A DNA stretch of 11,454 nt from an uncultured delta proteobacterium (GCA_903873545.1 CAIQPA010000044.1:1-11454); one strand, 5' to 3'. Shown: positions 1-11,454, numbered from the stretch's first letter. Made by a program: numbers and translations. The notes: generated by a model from the sequence alone, not told the origin.

Positions 1-4728
<4,728 letters not shown>

Positions 4729-4745
4729 GCGGTCGGTTCCACGAA

Positions 4746-4800
4746 CGCGGGGCGCGCGGGGTTCACCCTCCGGGCGCCCTGCCTCGTTTTGCGCCCCGCG
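4746..4800. terminator. Inverted repeat between convergent genes, possible bidirectional terminator
   Basis: CGCGGGGCGC at 4746-4755 is exactly complementary to GCGCCCCGCG at 4791-4800, a 10-bp stem with a 35-base loop. The right arm abuts the stop codon of the minus-strand hydrolase gene. An alternative plus-strand hairpin pairs 4750-4755 with 4774-4779, followed eight bases later by TTTT at 4787-4790. Neither has a strong T tract directly after the stem, so intrinsic termination is plausible but not certain. Confidence 0.4.
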
Positions 4801-5478
4801 CTACTGCGCGATGCGCAGGCGGAGGAGCTGCTGCGATGCCGGAATCGGAGCACCGTCGAGCGCCCAGACGGCCTCGTCAGCGGTCAGCGTGGCGCCCGTC
4901 GCGGCCGGGCCGAGCCGAGCGTTGAGGAGCGAGAGATCGTCGAGGTCGGGGAGCCGGGCGCCGTCTTCGGCGCTGTGGCAGCCGAGCGCGAAGCGGGGCT
5001 TCACCAGCGCCACAATCTCGGCGAAGCCGTCTGCATCGAGCGTGAAGTAGCCGCCGACCGGGCCGATGAGCAGGTCGATGGGCCGCTCGCGGAGCCAGCG
5101 GAGCAGCGGGCCTTGGGGCCGTTCGCCCAGGTCGGAGAGGTGGACGATGGTGGCGCCACCCGCCTCGATGCGGAGGAGCGAGACCAGGCCCGTGCGGAGG
5201 CGGCCGCCATGCTCGTCGTGCGGGGCGGTGAAGGTGTCGATGTGGAGGCCCGGCTCCCGGTGCTGCTGGGCGATGCGCCGCGCGCTCGGCACTGCATGGG
5301 TGGCGTTGTGGTCGGCATGCTCGTGCGTGCAGACGACGCGGCTGTAGCGGTCGGGGATCGGTCGCTCCGGGAGCAGCCCGCCGAAGCCGCCGGCCTCGAA
5401 GGGGTCGATGCAGAGCGAGGTGCCATCCGGCAGGTCGAGGCCGAAGCAGGCGTGGCCGTGGAACCGGATGGTGAGCAT
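4801..5478 (-). CDS. Metallo-beta-lactamase-fold hydrolase (UlaG/UPF0173-like)
   Basis: This 225-residue protein has the hallmarks of a small MBL-fold metal-dependent hydrolase. It begins with a beta-strand and an HGHACF segment (residues 7-12), followed by the ID-P strand turn at 24-26. The metal-binding HxHxDH motif is THEHADHN (H52, H54, D56, H57). A second ligand region HLSDLG (H113, D116) follows, then a PVGGYFTLD segment (140-148) and a late CHS (H168), matching the PxGGxxTMD...PxHY layout of the UPF0173/UlaG-like branch (Lactamase_B_3). No signal peptide is visible, so it is probably cytoplasmic. Its ATG shares one base with the TGA of the upstream glycosyltransferase gene (TGATG), with GGGG at 5492-5489 as a weak ribosome-binding site, so translational coupling is likely. 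The substrate is unknown; a role in the glycosyltransferase's pathway is inference from the operon. Confidence 0.88.
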   Translation of the reverse strand: MLTIRFHGHACFGLDLPDGTSLCIDPFEAGGFGGLLPERPIPDRYSRVVCTHEHADHNATHAVPSARRIAQQHREPGLHIDTFTAPHDEHGGRLRTGLVSLLRIEAGGATIVHLSDLGERPQGPLLRWLRERPIDLLIGPVGGYFTLDADGFAEIVALVKPRFALGCHSAEDGARLPDLDDLSLLNARLGPAATGATLTADEAVWALDGAPIPASQQLLRLRIAQ

Positions 5479-7748
5479 CAGTCGATGACCCCGCCGCCGC
5501 TGGCCTCAGCGGGCGCAGGAGCGCTCTTCTTCTGCGTACCGGGCGCCGGCGCCGGCTTGCAGTTGGCCGAGAGCAGGATGAACTTGTTGTTGCCGGTGTA
5601 GGCCTCGTGGACCGTCTCGCGCTGGCCGACGGGCAGGTCGTTCCTGAAGGCTGTCGCCCGTCCACGCTCCATGATGGCGTAGAAGCAGCGGGCATCGTTG
5701 TGCTCGACGAAGTATTTGACCTGCTCGGTGTCGGCGAGCGGCACGATCTCGTTCTGCGTGTAGTAGGTCTCGCCCCGCCAGTTGAGCTTGTAAGAGATGG
5801 CCGGCTCCTTGCAGTAGCGCTTCATGGGGTGGGCGCCGGGCGGCGGATCGGTGGGGGTGCACTGGGCGTAGTAGGCATCCCAGAGGCCGGCCTGGCTCCA
5901 GCTCGGCGAGATGGTCGCCATGTAGCCGTTGAGGGTCCAGCCGGCCGAGGCGAGCGCGGTGAGGCAGAGGAGGATGGTGCCGGCAAAGACGACCTTCCGC
6001 CTGCCTGGGATGGCCATCATCAGCAATGCCACTGCGAAGAGGGCGTAGAAGCTGCCCATCGCCAGGCGGAAGCCGGGATTCCATTCCGCAGCGTTCCAGA
6101 GCCGGTCGTAGCGGTAGGTGAAGAGGTTCTTGAGGTGCTGCGGATCGGCCAGCAGGTCGAAGCCGATGACGGCAAAGAGGGCGAAAGCCGAGGCCAGGAG
6201 CGGCCAGTGGAGGCGTTTGGAGAGCCGGCCTTCGAGCAGGTCGTCCACGAAGAGCGCAGCCAGGATGGCGATGGGTGGCACCGCGGGGAAGATGTAGTGG
6301 TGGAACTTGGTGCTCGAGAGGGTGAAGAGGGCGTAGGCGACGCCGAACCAGACGAGGAGCATCCAGCGGGCCCGCTGCTGGTCGCGTTGCTCGTTGTCTG
6401 GCTCGGGCGAGAGGGTGCGGGCGATGACGGCCGGCAGGAAGGAGCCCCAGGGGAAGAGGCCGTAGCCGAGCCACTTGATGAAGTGCTCGAAGGAGCCGGT
6501 GTCGATCTGGTGGACGCCCTCGGAGAGCCGCTTGAAGTGGTCATGGATGATGAAGCGGTCCCAGAAGGAGCCGCCGATACCGCCGTGACGGGCAAACATG
6601 GCGCCGTACCAGGGGAAGCCGACGAAGAGGGCCACAAGGATACCGCGCGGGATCTCGGCCCGCATGAGGAAGGACCAGTCGCGTGAGACAGCGAGGTAGC
6701 CCAGAATGATGACGCCGGGCAGGGCGAAGCCCAGGATACCCTTGGCCATCGTGGCGAGGCCGACGAAGGCGTAGAAGAGGAAGAGGTAGAGTTGGCCTCG
6801 GGTGCGGCTGCTGCTGCGCACAACGGTGAAGTAGACCACCGCCATCATCAACAGGTAGAGCAGGAGCTGGCTGGGGCCCCAGGCGAAGGCCTTCTCAACA
6901 ACATTGAAGGCCGGGTTGGTGGACCAGGCTGTCTGGCGCATCAGGACGGTGTGCAGCTGGGGGATCATCAGCGCCGCGATGCTGCCCAGGAAGAGGTTCC
7001 AGGAGAGCCGATCGACGGGCTCGTTGCGGTCGCGGGCGAAGGCGCCGAGCATGAGGCAGCACATGGCCACGGTCAGGAGCCCGACGAAGGGCATGTCGGT
7101 CTGCGCCTGGCGGCCGAGCATGGCGTAGAAGGGGCTGGTCATGAGCGCGGCGGCCATGAGGAGGCCAACGCGCCGGCTCCAGATGCGGGCACCCATGAAG
7201 TAGGCTGCGACCACCCCGGAGATGGCGATGAGGGCCGTGCCGATGCGGATGGCGAAGTCGGAGAAGCCAAAGAGCTCGGTGCCGATGCCCATCATCCAGA
7301 GCAGGAGGACCGGCTTGGAGAAGAAGAACTCTCCTTCCGGGTTCTTGCCCGGGATGGACCAGTGGGAGCCCCACCAGGGCGAGATCCAGTCGCCCCGCTC
7401 GACCATCTGGCGGCCGACCTCACCGTAGTGGACCTCCCAGGGGTCCCAGAGGCCGAAGCTGCCGAGGCCGGGGATGAAGAGGAGGATGGCGGCCGCGAGG
7501 ACGGCGAGGCCGATCTTCCAGTCCGCGAGCGCGCCGGGAGAGGTGGCAGCGAGGAGGCGGCCGCCGGGCGTCGGGCTGGCCGACGGCCCGCTCGGAAGAA
7601 GTGGCGCCGCGCTGGCCGGGCCTGCCTCTGCGGCCTCGCCCGACTGCGCTACGGTAGGCTCATTGTCGTCGTTCGGCGCGGGTTCGATCTGCGGCTCGTC
7701 GGGCAGGGCAGGTTCGTCAGGCGAAATGGGCTCGTTCTCGTCGGTCAT
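5478..7748 (-). CDS. ArnT/PMT-family polytopic glycosyltransferase
   Basis: This 756-residue inner-membrane protein belongs to the GT-C group (ArnT, PMT_2) that transfers a sugar from a polyprenyl-phosphate donor on the periplasmic face. Residues 1-75 are acidic and Pro/Ala-rich and look disordered. The first membrane helix (about 78-96) is followed by the diagnostic loop WDPWEVHYGE (101-110; D102 and E105 in the catalytic/metal positions), RGDW (118-121) and FFFSKPVLLLW (141-151). QTDMPFV is at 216-222, and KFHHYIFPAVPP (481-492) matches the K-x3-Y-x2-P-x2-P segment of the family. Roughly a dozen hydrophobic segments lie between 78 and 604. Residues about 605-730 form a soluble, presumably periplasmic domain, and the end is a Pro/Ala/Lys tail. 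The ATG at 7748 is the first good start; its ribosome-binding site is weak (AGTGG). It is first in an operon with the MBL hydrolase. The acceptor (lipid A, glycan or protein) cannot be read from sequence. Confidence 0.9.
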   Translation of the reverse strand: MTDENEPISPDEPALPDEPQIEPAPNDDNEPTVAQSGEAAEAGPASAAPLLPSGPSASPTPGGRLLAATSPGALADWKIGLAVLAAAILLFIPGLGSFGLWDPWEVHYGEVGRQMVERGDWISPWWGSHWSIPGKNPEGEFFFSKPVLLLWMMGIGTELFGFSDFAIRIGTALIAISGVVAAYFMGARIWSRRVGLLMAAALMTSPFYAMLGRQAQTDMPFVGLLTVAMCCLMLGAFARDRNEPVDRLSWNLFLGSIAALMIPQLHTVLMRQTAWSTNPAFNVVEKAFAWGPSQLLLYLLMMAVVYFTVVRSSSRTRGQLYLFLFYAFVGLATMAKGILGFALPGVIILGYLAVSRDWSFLMRAEIPRGILVALFVGFPWYGAMFARHGGIGGSFWDRFIIHDHFKRLSEGVHQIDTGSFEHFIKWLGYGLFPWGSFLPAVIARTLSPEPDNEQRDQQRARWMLLVWFGVAYALFTLSSTKFHHYIFPAVPPIAILAALFVDDLLEGRLSKRLHWPLLASAFALFAVIGFDLLADPQHLKNLFTYRYDRLWNAAEWNPGFRLAMGSFYALFAVALLMMAIPGRRKVVFAGTILLCLTALASAGWTLNGYMATISPSWSQAGLWDAYYAQCTPTDPPPGAHPMKRYCKEPAISYKLNWRGETYYTQNEIVPLADTEQVKYFVEHNDARCFYAIMERGRATAFRNDLPVGQRETVHEAYTGNNKFILLSANCKPAPAPGTQKKSAPAPAEASGGGVID

Positions 7749-7798
7749 TCCACTGCTCTGGGCGGCAAACAGGGGTGCAAACGAAGCGGCACCGCGCG

Positions 7799-7815
7799 CT
7801 AGGCGCGACTAGGCG
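7799..7815. repeat. Phased direct repeat CTAGGCG x2, possible operator
   Basis: CTAGGCG occurs at 7799-7805 and again at 7809-7815, exactly 10 bases apart, or one helical turn. It lies 51 bases upstream of the glycosyltransferase ATG on the minus strand. Same-face spacing suits a dimeric regulator, but the repeat is short and may be chance. Confidence 0.25.
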
Positions 7816-7919
7816 ACCCACCCCGTCAATGCAAGGCGGGGCGCCGCGGCACAAATCATCCACGCAGCAGACAATAGCGGGTTGGCCGCGTCAAAGTGGT
7901 GGCCTTTGCTTGCCTCGCA

Positions 7920-7970
7920 TCGGCGGTAGCGTGTATCAACTTCGGCCTGCGCCGAAGCGAGAGCCGCCGA
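7920..7970. other. Nested stem-loop upstream of the pseudo-receiver gene
   Basis: An outer 7-bp stem pairs TCGGCGG (7920-7926) with CCGCCGA (7964-7970). Inside it a perfect 7-bp stem pairs CTTCGGC (7940-7946) with GCCGAAG (7951-7957) around a four-base loop. It sits 73 bases upstream of the ATG at 8044, placing it in a likely 5' leader or at the promoter. It has no following T tract and does not match a riboswitch consensus I know. It could be a structured leader, a protein-binding palindrome or chance in GC-rich DNA. Confidence 0.4.
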
Positions 7971-8026
7971 CTGGTGACTCCTGATTGGGCAAGTTGGATT
8001 CTGTCACGGTACGGCAAAGTGCCCGC

Positions 8027-8032
8027 GAGAGG
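8027..8032 (+). promoter_or_regulatory. Ribosome-binding site for the pseudo-receiver gene
   Basis: GAGAGG lies 11 bases before the ATG at 8044. The distance is slightly long, but no better start exists nearby, and the receiver-domain first strand (ILLIDSDE) begins at once after this ATG, which fixes the start. Confidence 0.5.
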
Positions 8033-8043
8033 CTCGTCAGCGC

Positions 8044-10557
8044 ATGATTCTACTGATTGATTCTGATGAGCGTTCGCGCCGGCTTACCGAACTAAGCCTC
8101 CGTAAGGCCGGCCACCCTGTGAGCGGCGTTGCGAGCTTGGCCGAGGCCGGTATTGCGCTCCGTTCCGCCGCGCCCTCCCTTATCCTGACCGAGGCGCGGC
8201 TCTCGGATGGTTCGGCGCTCACCCTGCTTGCCCAGATCAGGGCGGAGGGCAGGAGCCTGCCCGTCATCGTCGTCTCGGATGGCAGCGATGCCAGCCTGCC
8301 AGCCGCAGCGCAGGCCGCCGGCGCTGCCGATGTGGTGGCGCGTCCGCTCCAGATCCGCGAGCTCGTCGCCCGGATCACCGGCATCCTCGCACGGGCAGCC
8401 TCGCTTGGCGTCGCGACGCCCGGCGCTGAGCTGACGGGCGATGTGGATGGAACCACCCTCATCGAACTCCTCCAGACCATCGCGGGCGACCGGCAGACCG
8501 CCGTCCTCCGTTTTCAGCATGGCGCGCTCTCCGGCACGCTCTACTTTGAGCGGGGCGAACTCATCGATGCCACGGGCGACCGTACGCAGGGGCTCAGCGT
8601 CCTCCGCCGCATGATGACCTGGGAGACCGGCACCTACCGGCTCCGTGCCGCCGCTTCGACAGGTCGCACCCGCACGCTCCACCACACGATGGATGAGCTC
8701 CTCAACGACGCGGTGGATTACGCCTCGGCCTGGGGCTCCGCAGCAGCGCAGGTGGGCGATCTTTCGCGCACCTACACCGTCGATTATCCCGCCTTCGTGG
8801 CCCAAATCGGCCAGCTCCCGCCCGAGGCCAACACGCTGGTGCGTCTGTTTGACGGCATCCGCTCACTCGAAGAGGTGGTGTCGCTCGCCGACATCGACGA
8901 CCTCATTGGCTGCCAGATTGTGGGCCTGCTGCTCCGTGGCGGTATCCTCGTTCCCTCCAAGGACACCTACCTCGGCGACGAGGATGGCTTTGACCGCATG
9001 CCCACGGGCCAGTTCAATCAGGTGACCTCGTCTGCACAGCGGCCCGCCGGTCAGGTGGGCGCCTGGCTCAACGAGGCGACCGCTTCGTCGCCGGCCGCCG
9101 ATCCCGCGCTGCTCGCACGACAGGAGCAGGAGCGCATCGCCCGTGAACAGGAGGTTGCCCGGTTGGCGACCGAGCGGCAGCGGGCCATCGAGGAGCAGCG
9201 CCGGGCCCACGCAGCAGAGCTGCAGGCGCTGGCCGAGGAGCAGGAGCGGCTCGAGCTCGAGCGCGGCATGCACGAGGAGCTGGCACAGTCGGAGGCCGAG
9301 CTCATCTTGAGCGAGGCTGAGGCCCGCGTGAAGGAGCTCCGGGCGACCGCTGAGCGCCGCACGAACGAACTTGCCGTGCGCGAGCAGGAGCTCCGCACCC
9401 GCCGCGACTCCATCACCGGCTCGCTCAGCTCGCTCTCCGGCGACCAGCCCGCCTTCGTCGCTCCGACCGGCAGCTCGATGCCGGCTACGATCTCCCCGGA
9501 GGCCGCAGAGGCGCGCCGCCGCGAGATGGAGGCCATGCGGCAAGAGTCCACCGCGACGCCGGTCGCGCCGGTCTGGTTTCCGCCCACTGCGCCTCCGGCC
9601 ACCTCGGCATCGGGCGCGCGCCAGCTCTCCGAAGAGTCCATTGTCCGCGCCTCCGGCTCCATCCCCGCGGTGGCGGAGACCGGTCCCCGCGAGCTCGATC
9701 TCGGCTCCGTCGTAGCCGGCACGCAGTCTGCTCCGCTGACCGGCCTTGCCGATCACGAGGAGGGCTTCTTCACGGGCGCCCACGCGGCCATCGAAGAGCA
9801 CCACGAGTTCGACGAGATGTATGGCTCGAACGAGAAGGAGCCCTCCGCGGTTCGCTGGACCTGGATCATTCTGGGCATTCTGGTGCTGGTGGTCATCGCA
9901 GCCGTCCTCAATGTGGGCAGTGAGCCAGAGCCTGCCCCGGCACCGGCCCCGGCTCCCGCCAAGGCAGCGCCCGCTGGCCCGACCGCCGAGGAGCTCGCGA
10001 AGAAGGCCGCCGCCGAGGCCTTCGACAAGGCCAAGATTGCCGGCAACGATGTGGGCATCGCGGTCGCCAACAGCGCCACCGACCTCGCCGAGGCGTGGGC
10101 CAGCTCCAAGACCAAGGAGCTCCCCTCTGTGGCCAAGACGGCGCCCAAGAAGGAGACCTCCGCACCCAAGGCCGCCCCTGCGCCTGCTCCGGCGATCGTC
10201 GCGCCCGTGGCGAAGGGCTCGGGCGACAAGTGCGCCACCAGCTTCGCCGCCAAGAAGTACAAGGATGCGGTCGCCAACTGCAACGCGGCCATCGAGGCCG
10301 ACCCGCAGAACTCCGACGCCCTCACCTACCTTGGCCAGGCCTACTACGAGATGGGCGAGGCCGGCTCGGCCACCGGGCCGCTCGAGCGGGCGCTCCGCAT
10401 CAACCGCCGCAACACCAACGCCCTGCTCACCCTCGGCGCGGCGCGGCAGGAGTCGGGCAACAACGCCGGCGCCCGCGAGGCCTACGAGCGCTACCTCGAG
10501 CTCAACCCCAACAGCCGCCGCGCCGGCGAGATCCGCACCATCCTGCAGGGTCTCTAG
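8044..10557 (+). CDS. Membrane-spanning pseudo-receiver / DUF4388 / coiled-coil / TPR protein
   Basis: This 837-residue multidomain protein begins with a receiver-like fold (residues 1-115: ILLIDSDE at 2-9, LPVIVVSD at 72-79, AGAADVVARPL at 92-102). Aligned with LVLLDLMLPDG, the segment LILTEARLSDG (46-56) puts Glu50 in the phospho-acceptor Asp position, and the conserved Lys of KP is Arg100, so normal phosphorylation is doubtful. A DUF4388 (PatA-type) domain follows (about 128-220: LTGDVDGTTLIELLQ, GTLYFERGELIDA), then a helical stretch with LVRLFDG (265-271). A charged coiled coil covers about 355-455, then a low-complexity stretch to 600. One membrane helix lies at about 604-623, with Arg before it and Glu/Pro after it, suggesting N-in topology. 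A Pro/Ala linker and two to three TPR-like helix pairs (729-835: DAVANCNAAIEADPQ, YLGQAYYEMGEAG, ALRINRRNTNALLTLG) complete it, with C730 and C746 possibly disulfide-bonded. It probably scaffolds signalling across the inner membrane; partners are unknown. tsaD follows after 6 bases. Confidence 0.85.
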   Translation: MILLIDSDERSRRLTELSLRKAGHPVSGVASLAEAGIALRSAAPSLILTEARLSDGSALTLLAQIRAEGRSLPVIVVSDGSDASLPAAAQAAGAADVVARPLQIRELVARITGILARAASLGVATPGAELTGDVDGTTLIELLQTIAGDRQTAVLRFQHGALSGTLYFERGELIDATGDRTQGLSVLRRMMTWETGTYRLRAAASTGRTRTLHHTMDELLNDAVDYASAWGSAAAQVGDLSRTYTVDYPAFVAQIGQLPPEANTLVRLFDGIRSLEEVVSLADIDDLIGCQIVGLLLRGGILVPSKDTYLGDEDGFDRMPTGQFNQVTSSAQRPAGQVGAWLNEATASSPAADPALLARQEQERIAREQEVARLATERQRAIEEQRRAHAAELQALAEEQERLELERGMHEELAQSEAELILSEAEARVKELRATAERRTNELAVREQELRTRRDSITGSLSSLSGDQPAFVAPTGSSMPATISPEAAEARRREMEAMRQESTATPVAPVWFPPTAPPATSASGARQLSEESIVRASGSIPAVAETGPRELDLGSVVAGTQSAPLTGLADHEEGFFTGAHAAIEEHHEFDEMYGSNEKEPSAVRWTWIILGILVLVVIAAVLNVGSEPEPAPAPAPAPAKAAPAGPTAEELAKKAAAEAFDKAKIAGNDVGIAVANSATDLAEAWASSKTKELPSVAKTAPKKETSAPKAAPAPAPAIVAPVAKGSGDKCATSFAAKKYKDAVANCNAAIEADPQNSDALTYLGQAYYEMGEAGSATGPLERALRINRRNTNALLTLGAARQESGNNAGAREAYERYLELNPNSRRAGEIRTILQGL

Positions 10558-10563
10558 GCCATC

Positions 10564-11454
10564 ATGACCGCGGCTCACCCACCCGAGCGGGGCGGGCCGC
10601 TGCTGCTCGCCATCGAGTCGAGCTGCGACGAGACCGCCGCCGCCGTCCTCGACGGTACGCGGAGCCTGCTCTCCTCGGCGGTCGACTCACAGGTCGCCCT
10701 GCATGCCCTCTATGGCGGCGTGGTGCCCGAGCTGGCCTCGCGCAGCCATGCGCTGGCCATCACCCGGGTGGTGCAGCAGGCGCTCGATGAGGCCGGCGTC
10801 ACCCTGGCCGACATCTCGGCGATGGCGGTCACCGAAGGGCCCGGCCTGGTCGGGAGCCTCCTCGTCGGCATCGAGTTCGCAAAGGGGCTGGCGCTGGCCC
10901 GCAACCTGCCGATGGTGGGCGTGCACCACCTCGAGGGCCACCTCTTCGCCCCCTTCCTGCAGGTGGCGGAGGGCTTCGACGAGCCCGCCTTCCCCTGCGT
11001 CGCGCTCATCGTCTCCGGTGGCCACACCAGCCTCTACCACTGCGCGGGGCCCGGCTCCTACCAGCTGCTCGGCCGCACGCTCGATGATGCTGCCGGCGAG
11101 GCCTACGACAAGGTGGCAAAGATGGCGGGCCTTGGTTACCCGGGAGGCCCGATCGTGGATCGGATGGCGGCGCTCGGCGACCCCAAGACCTTCGAATTTC
11201 CGCGGCCCATGTGGCGCAAGGGCAACCTCGACTTCTCCTTCTCCGGCATCAAGACGGCGGTCTCGCACGCGGTCCGCACCATCGACGTGACCGACGAGAC
11301 AGCGCTCTGCGGTCTCCTCGCCTCCTTCCAGGCCTCGGCCTGCGATGTGCTGGCGGGCAAGGCCTTTCTTGCCTGTCAGGCTGCCGGCGTCCGCCAGCTC
11401 ATCGTGACGGGTGGCGTGGCCTGCAACGCCGAGCTCCGGCGGAGGTTGCAGCGG
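10564..11454 (+). CDS. tsaD: tRNA N6-adenosine threonylcarbamoyltransferase TsaD (3' end outside window)
   Basis: TsaD, with TsaB and TsaE, transfers the threonylcarbamoyl group to A37 of ANN-decoding tRNAs in the cytoplasm. The visible 297 residues carry the full set of family motifs seen so far: IESSCDETAAAV (17-28), the metal-binding HHLEGH (H122 and H126), SGGHTS (151-156), DDAAGEAYDKVAK (174-186), GYPGGP (191-196), FSFSGIKTA (224-232) and TGGVACNAELR (282-292). The usual length is about 340, so roughly 45 residues, including the C-terminal DNA-A-M-I-type motif, lie beyond the window. The ATG at 10564 gives a nine-residue extension before the first strand; a weak AGGG at 10547-10550 precedes it. 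The start is 6 bases after the stop of the pseudo-receiver gene, so co-transcription is likely, but this probably reflects genome compaction rather than a shared function. Confidence 0.96.
   Translation, partial: MTAAHPPERGGPLLLAIESSCDETAAAVLDGTRSLLSSAVDSQVALHALYGGVVPELASRSHALAITRVVQQALDEAGVTLADISAMAVTEGPGLVGSLLVGIEFAKGLALARNLPMVGVHHLEGHLFAPFLQVAEGFDEPAFPCVALIVSGGHTSLYHCAGPGSYQLLGRTLDDAAGEAYDKVAKMAGLGYPGGPIVDRMAALGDPKTFEFPRPMWRKGNLDFSFSGIKTAVSHAVRTIDVTDETALCGLLASFQASACDVLAGKAFLACQAAGVRQLIVTGGVACNAELRRRLQR

Larger units (their letters stand above)
7749..8043. promoter_or_regulatory. Divergent intergenic region between the glycosyltransferase and pseudo-receiver genes
   Basis: This 295-base gap must hold the promoters of both divergent units. 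I see no convincing sigma-70 pair. The best plus-strand candidate is TTGCCT (7910-7915) with TATCAA (7934-7939) at an 18-base spacing, which is weak. It contains a phased direct repeat (7799-7815), a CCCCG/CGGGG inverted repeat (7821-7825 and 7837-7841), a CAAAG/CTTTG inverted repeat (7892-7896 and 7904-7908) and a nested hairpin (7920-7970). A 69-codon open frame at 7775-7984 shows no recognisable protein features. Confidence 0.6.

Noticed and set aside
4789..5601. 270-codon plus-strand open frame
   Set aside because: Opposite the MBL hydrolase, which contains the HxHxDH motif; no family features in the plus-strand product.
5607..7802. Long plus-strand open frames (5607-6686 and 6792-7802)
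   Set aside because: They lie opposite the glycosyltransferase gene, which has unmistakable family motifs; the products are Glu/Gly/Ala/Val-rich shadows.
7920..7970. Nested hairpin as a c-di-GMP (GEMM) riboswitch
   Set aside because: The conserved GEMM core and its tetraloop/receptor arrangement are not present; only generic stems are seen.
7775..7984. Small 69-codon gene in the divergent gap
   Set aside because: No ribosome-binding site, no recognisable motif, and it overlaps the likely promoter and hairpin elements.
8863..10578. 571-codon open frame on the minus strand
   Set aside because: Antisense to the pseudo-receiver/TPR gene, whose frame carries clear domain motifs; the antisense product is low-complexity Gly/Arg/Leu without motifs.

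Overview
The window is GC-rich chromosomal DNA of a Gram-negative, predatory- or social-type deltaproteobacterial lineage (Myxococcota / Bradymonadales-like). This is inferred from four things: a very large secreted protein of MopE-type CDGxDNDCDG repeats, the NCGACGxxC cysteine module, a DUF4388 response-regulator-like protein with a TPR tail, and extreme GC at third codon positions. No mobile element, CRISPR array, tRNA or rRNA gene was seen.

Layout. (1) Bases 1-4728, plus strand: the 3' part of a giant Cys-rich extracellular protein. It has a Thr/Asp/Gly linker, 15 putative calcium/metal-binding motifs in an ordered super-repeat, a CGxCG module, a probable right-handed beta-helix, and a long Gly-rich tail. 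(2) 4729-4800: a short convergent gap with a 10-bp inverted repeat, possibly a terminator. (3) 7748-4801, minus strand: a two-gene operon of an ArnT/PMT-type polytopic glycosyltransferase followed by a small metallo-beta-lactamase-fold hydrolase, joined by a TGATG stop/start overlap. (4) 7749-8043: a 295-bp divergent regulatory gap containing a nested hairpin and a helically phased direct repeat. (5) 8044-10557, plus strand: an 837-residue membrane protein with a degenerate receiver domain (Glu in the phospho-Asp position), DUF4388, a coiled coil, one membrane segment and a C-terminal TPR domain predicted to be periplasmic. (6) 10564-11454, plus strand: the first 297 codons of tsaD (tRNA t6A synthesis), 6 bases downstream and probably co-transcribed.

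How they fit together. Except for tsaD, which is housekeeping, the genes point to the cell envelope: a secreted repeat protein, an envelope glycan-modifying glycosyltransferase, and an apparent cytoplasm-to-periplasm scaffold. No known named system covers the set, and a functional link between the divergent units is not shown by the sequence. The most unusual material is the strict A/B/C linker architecture and Asp/Asn co-variation in the large repeat protein, and the pseudo-receiver/DUF4388/TPR membrane protein.
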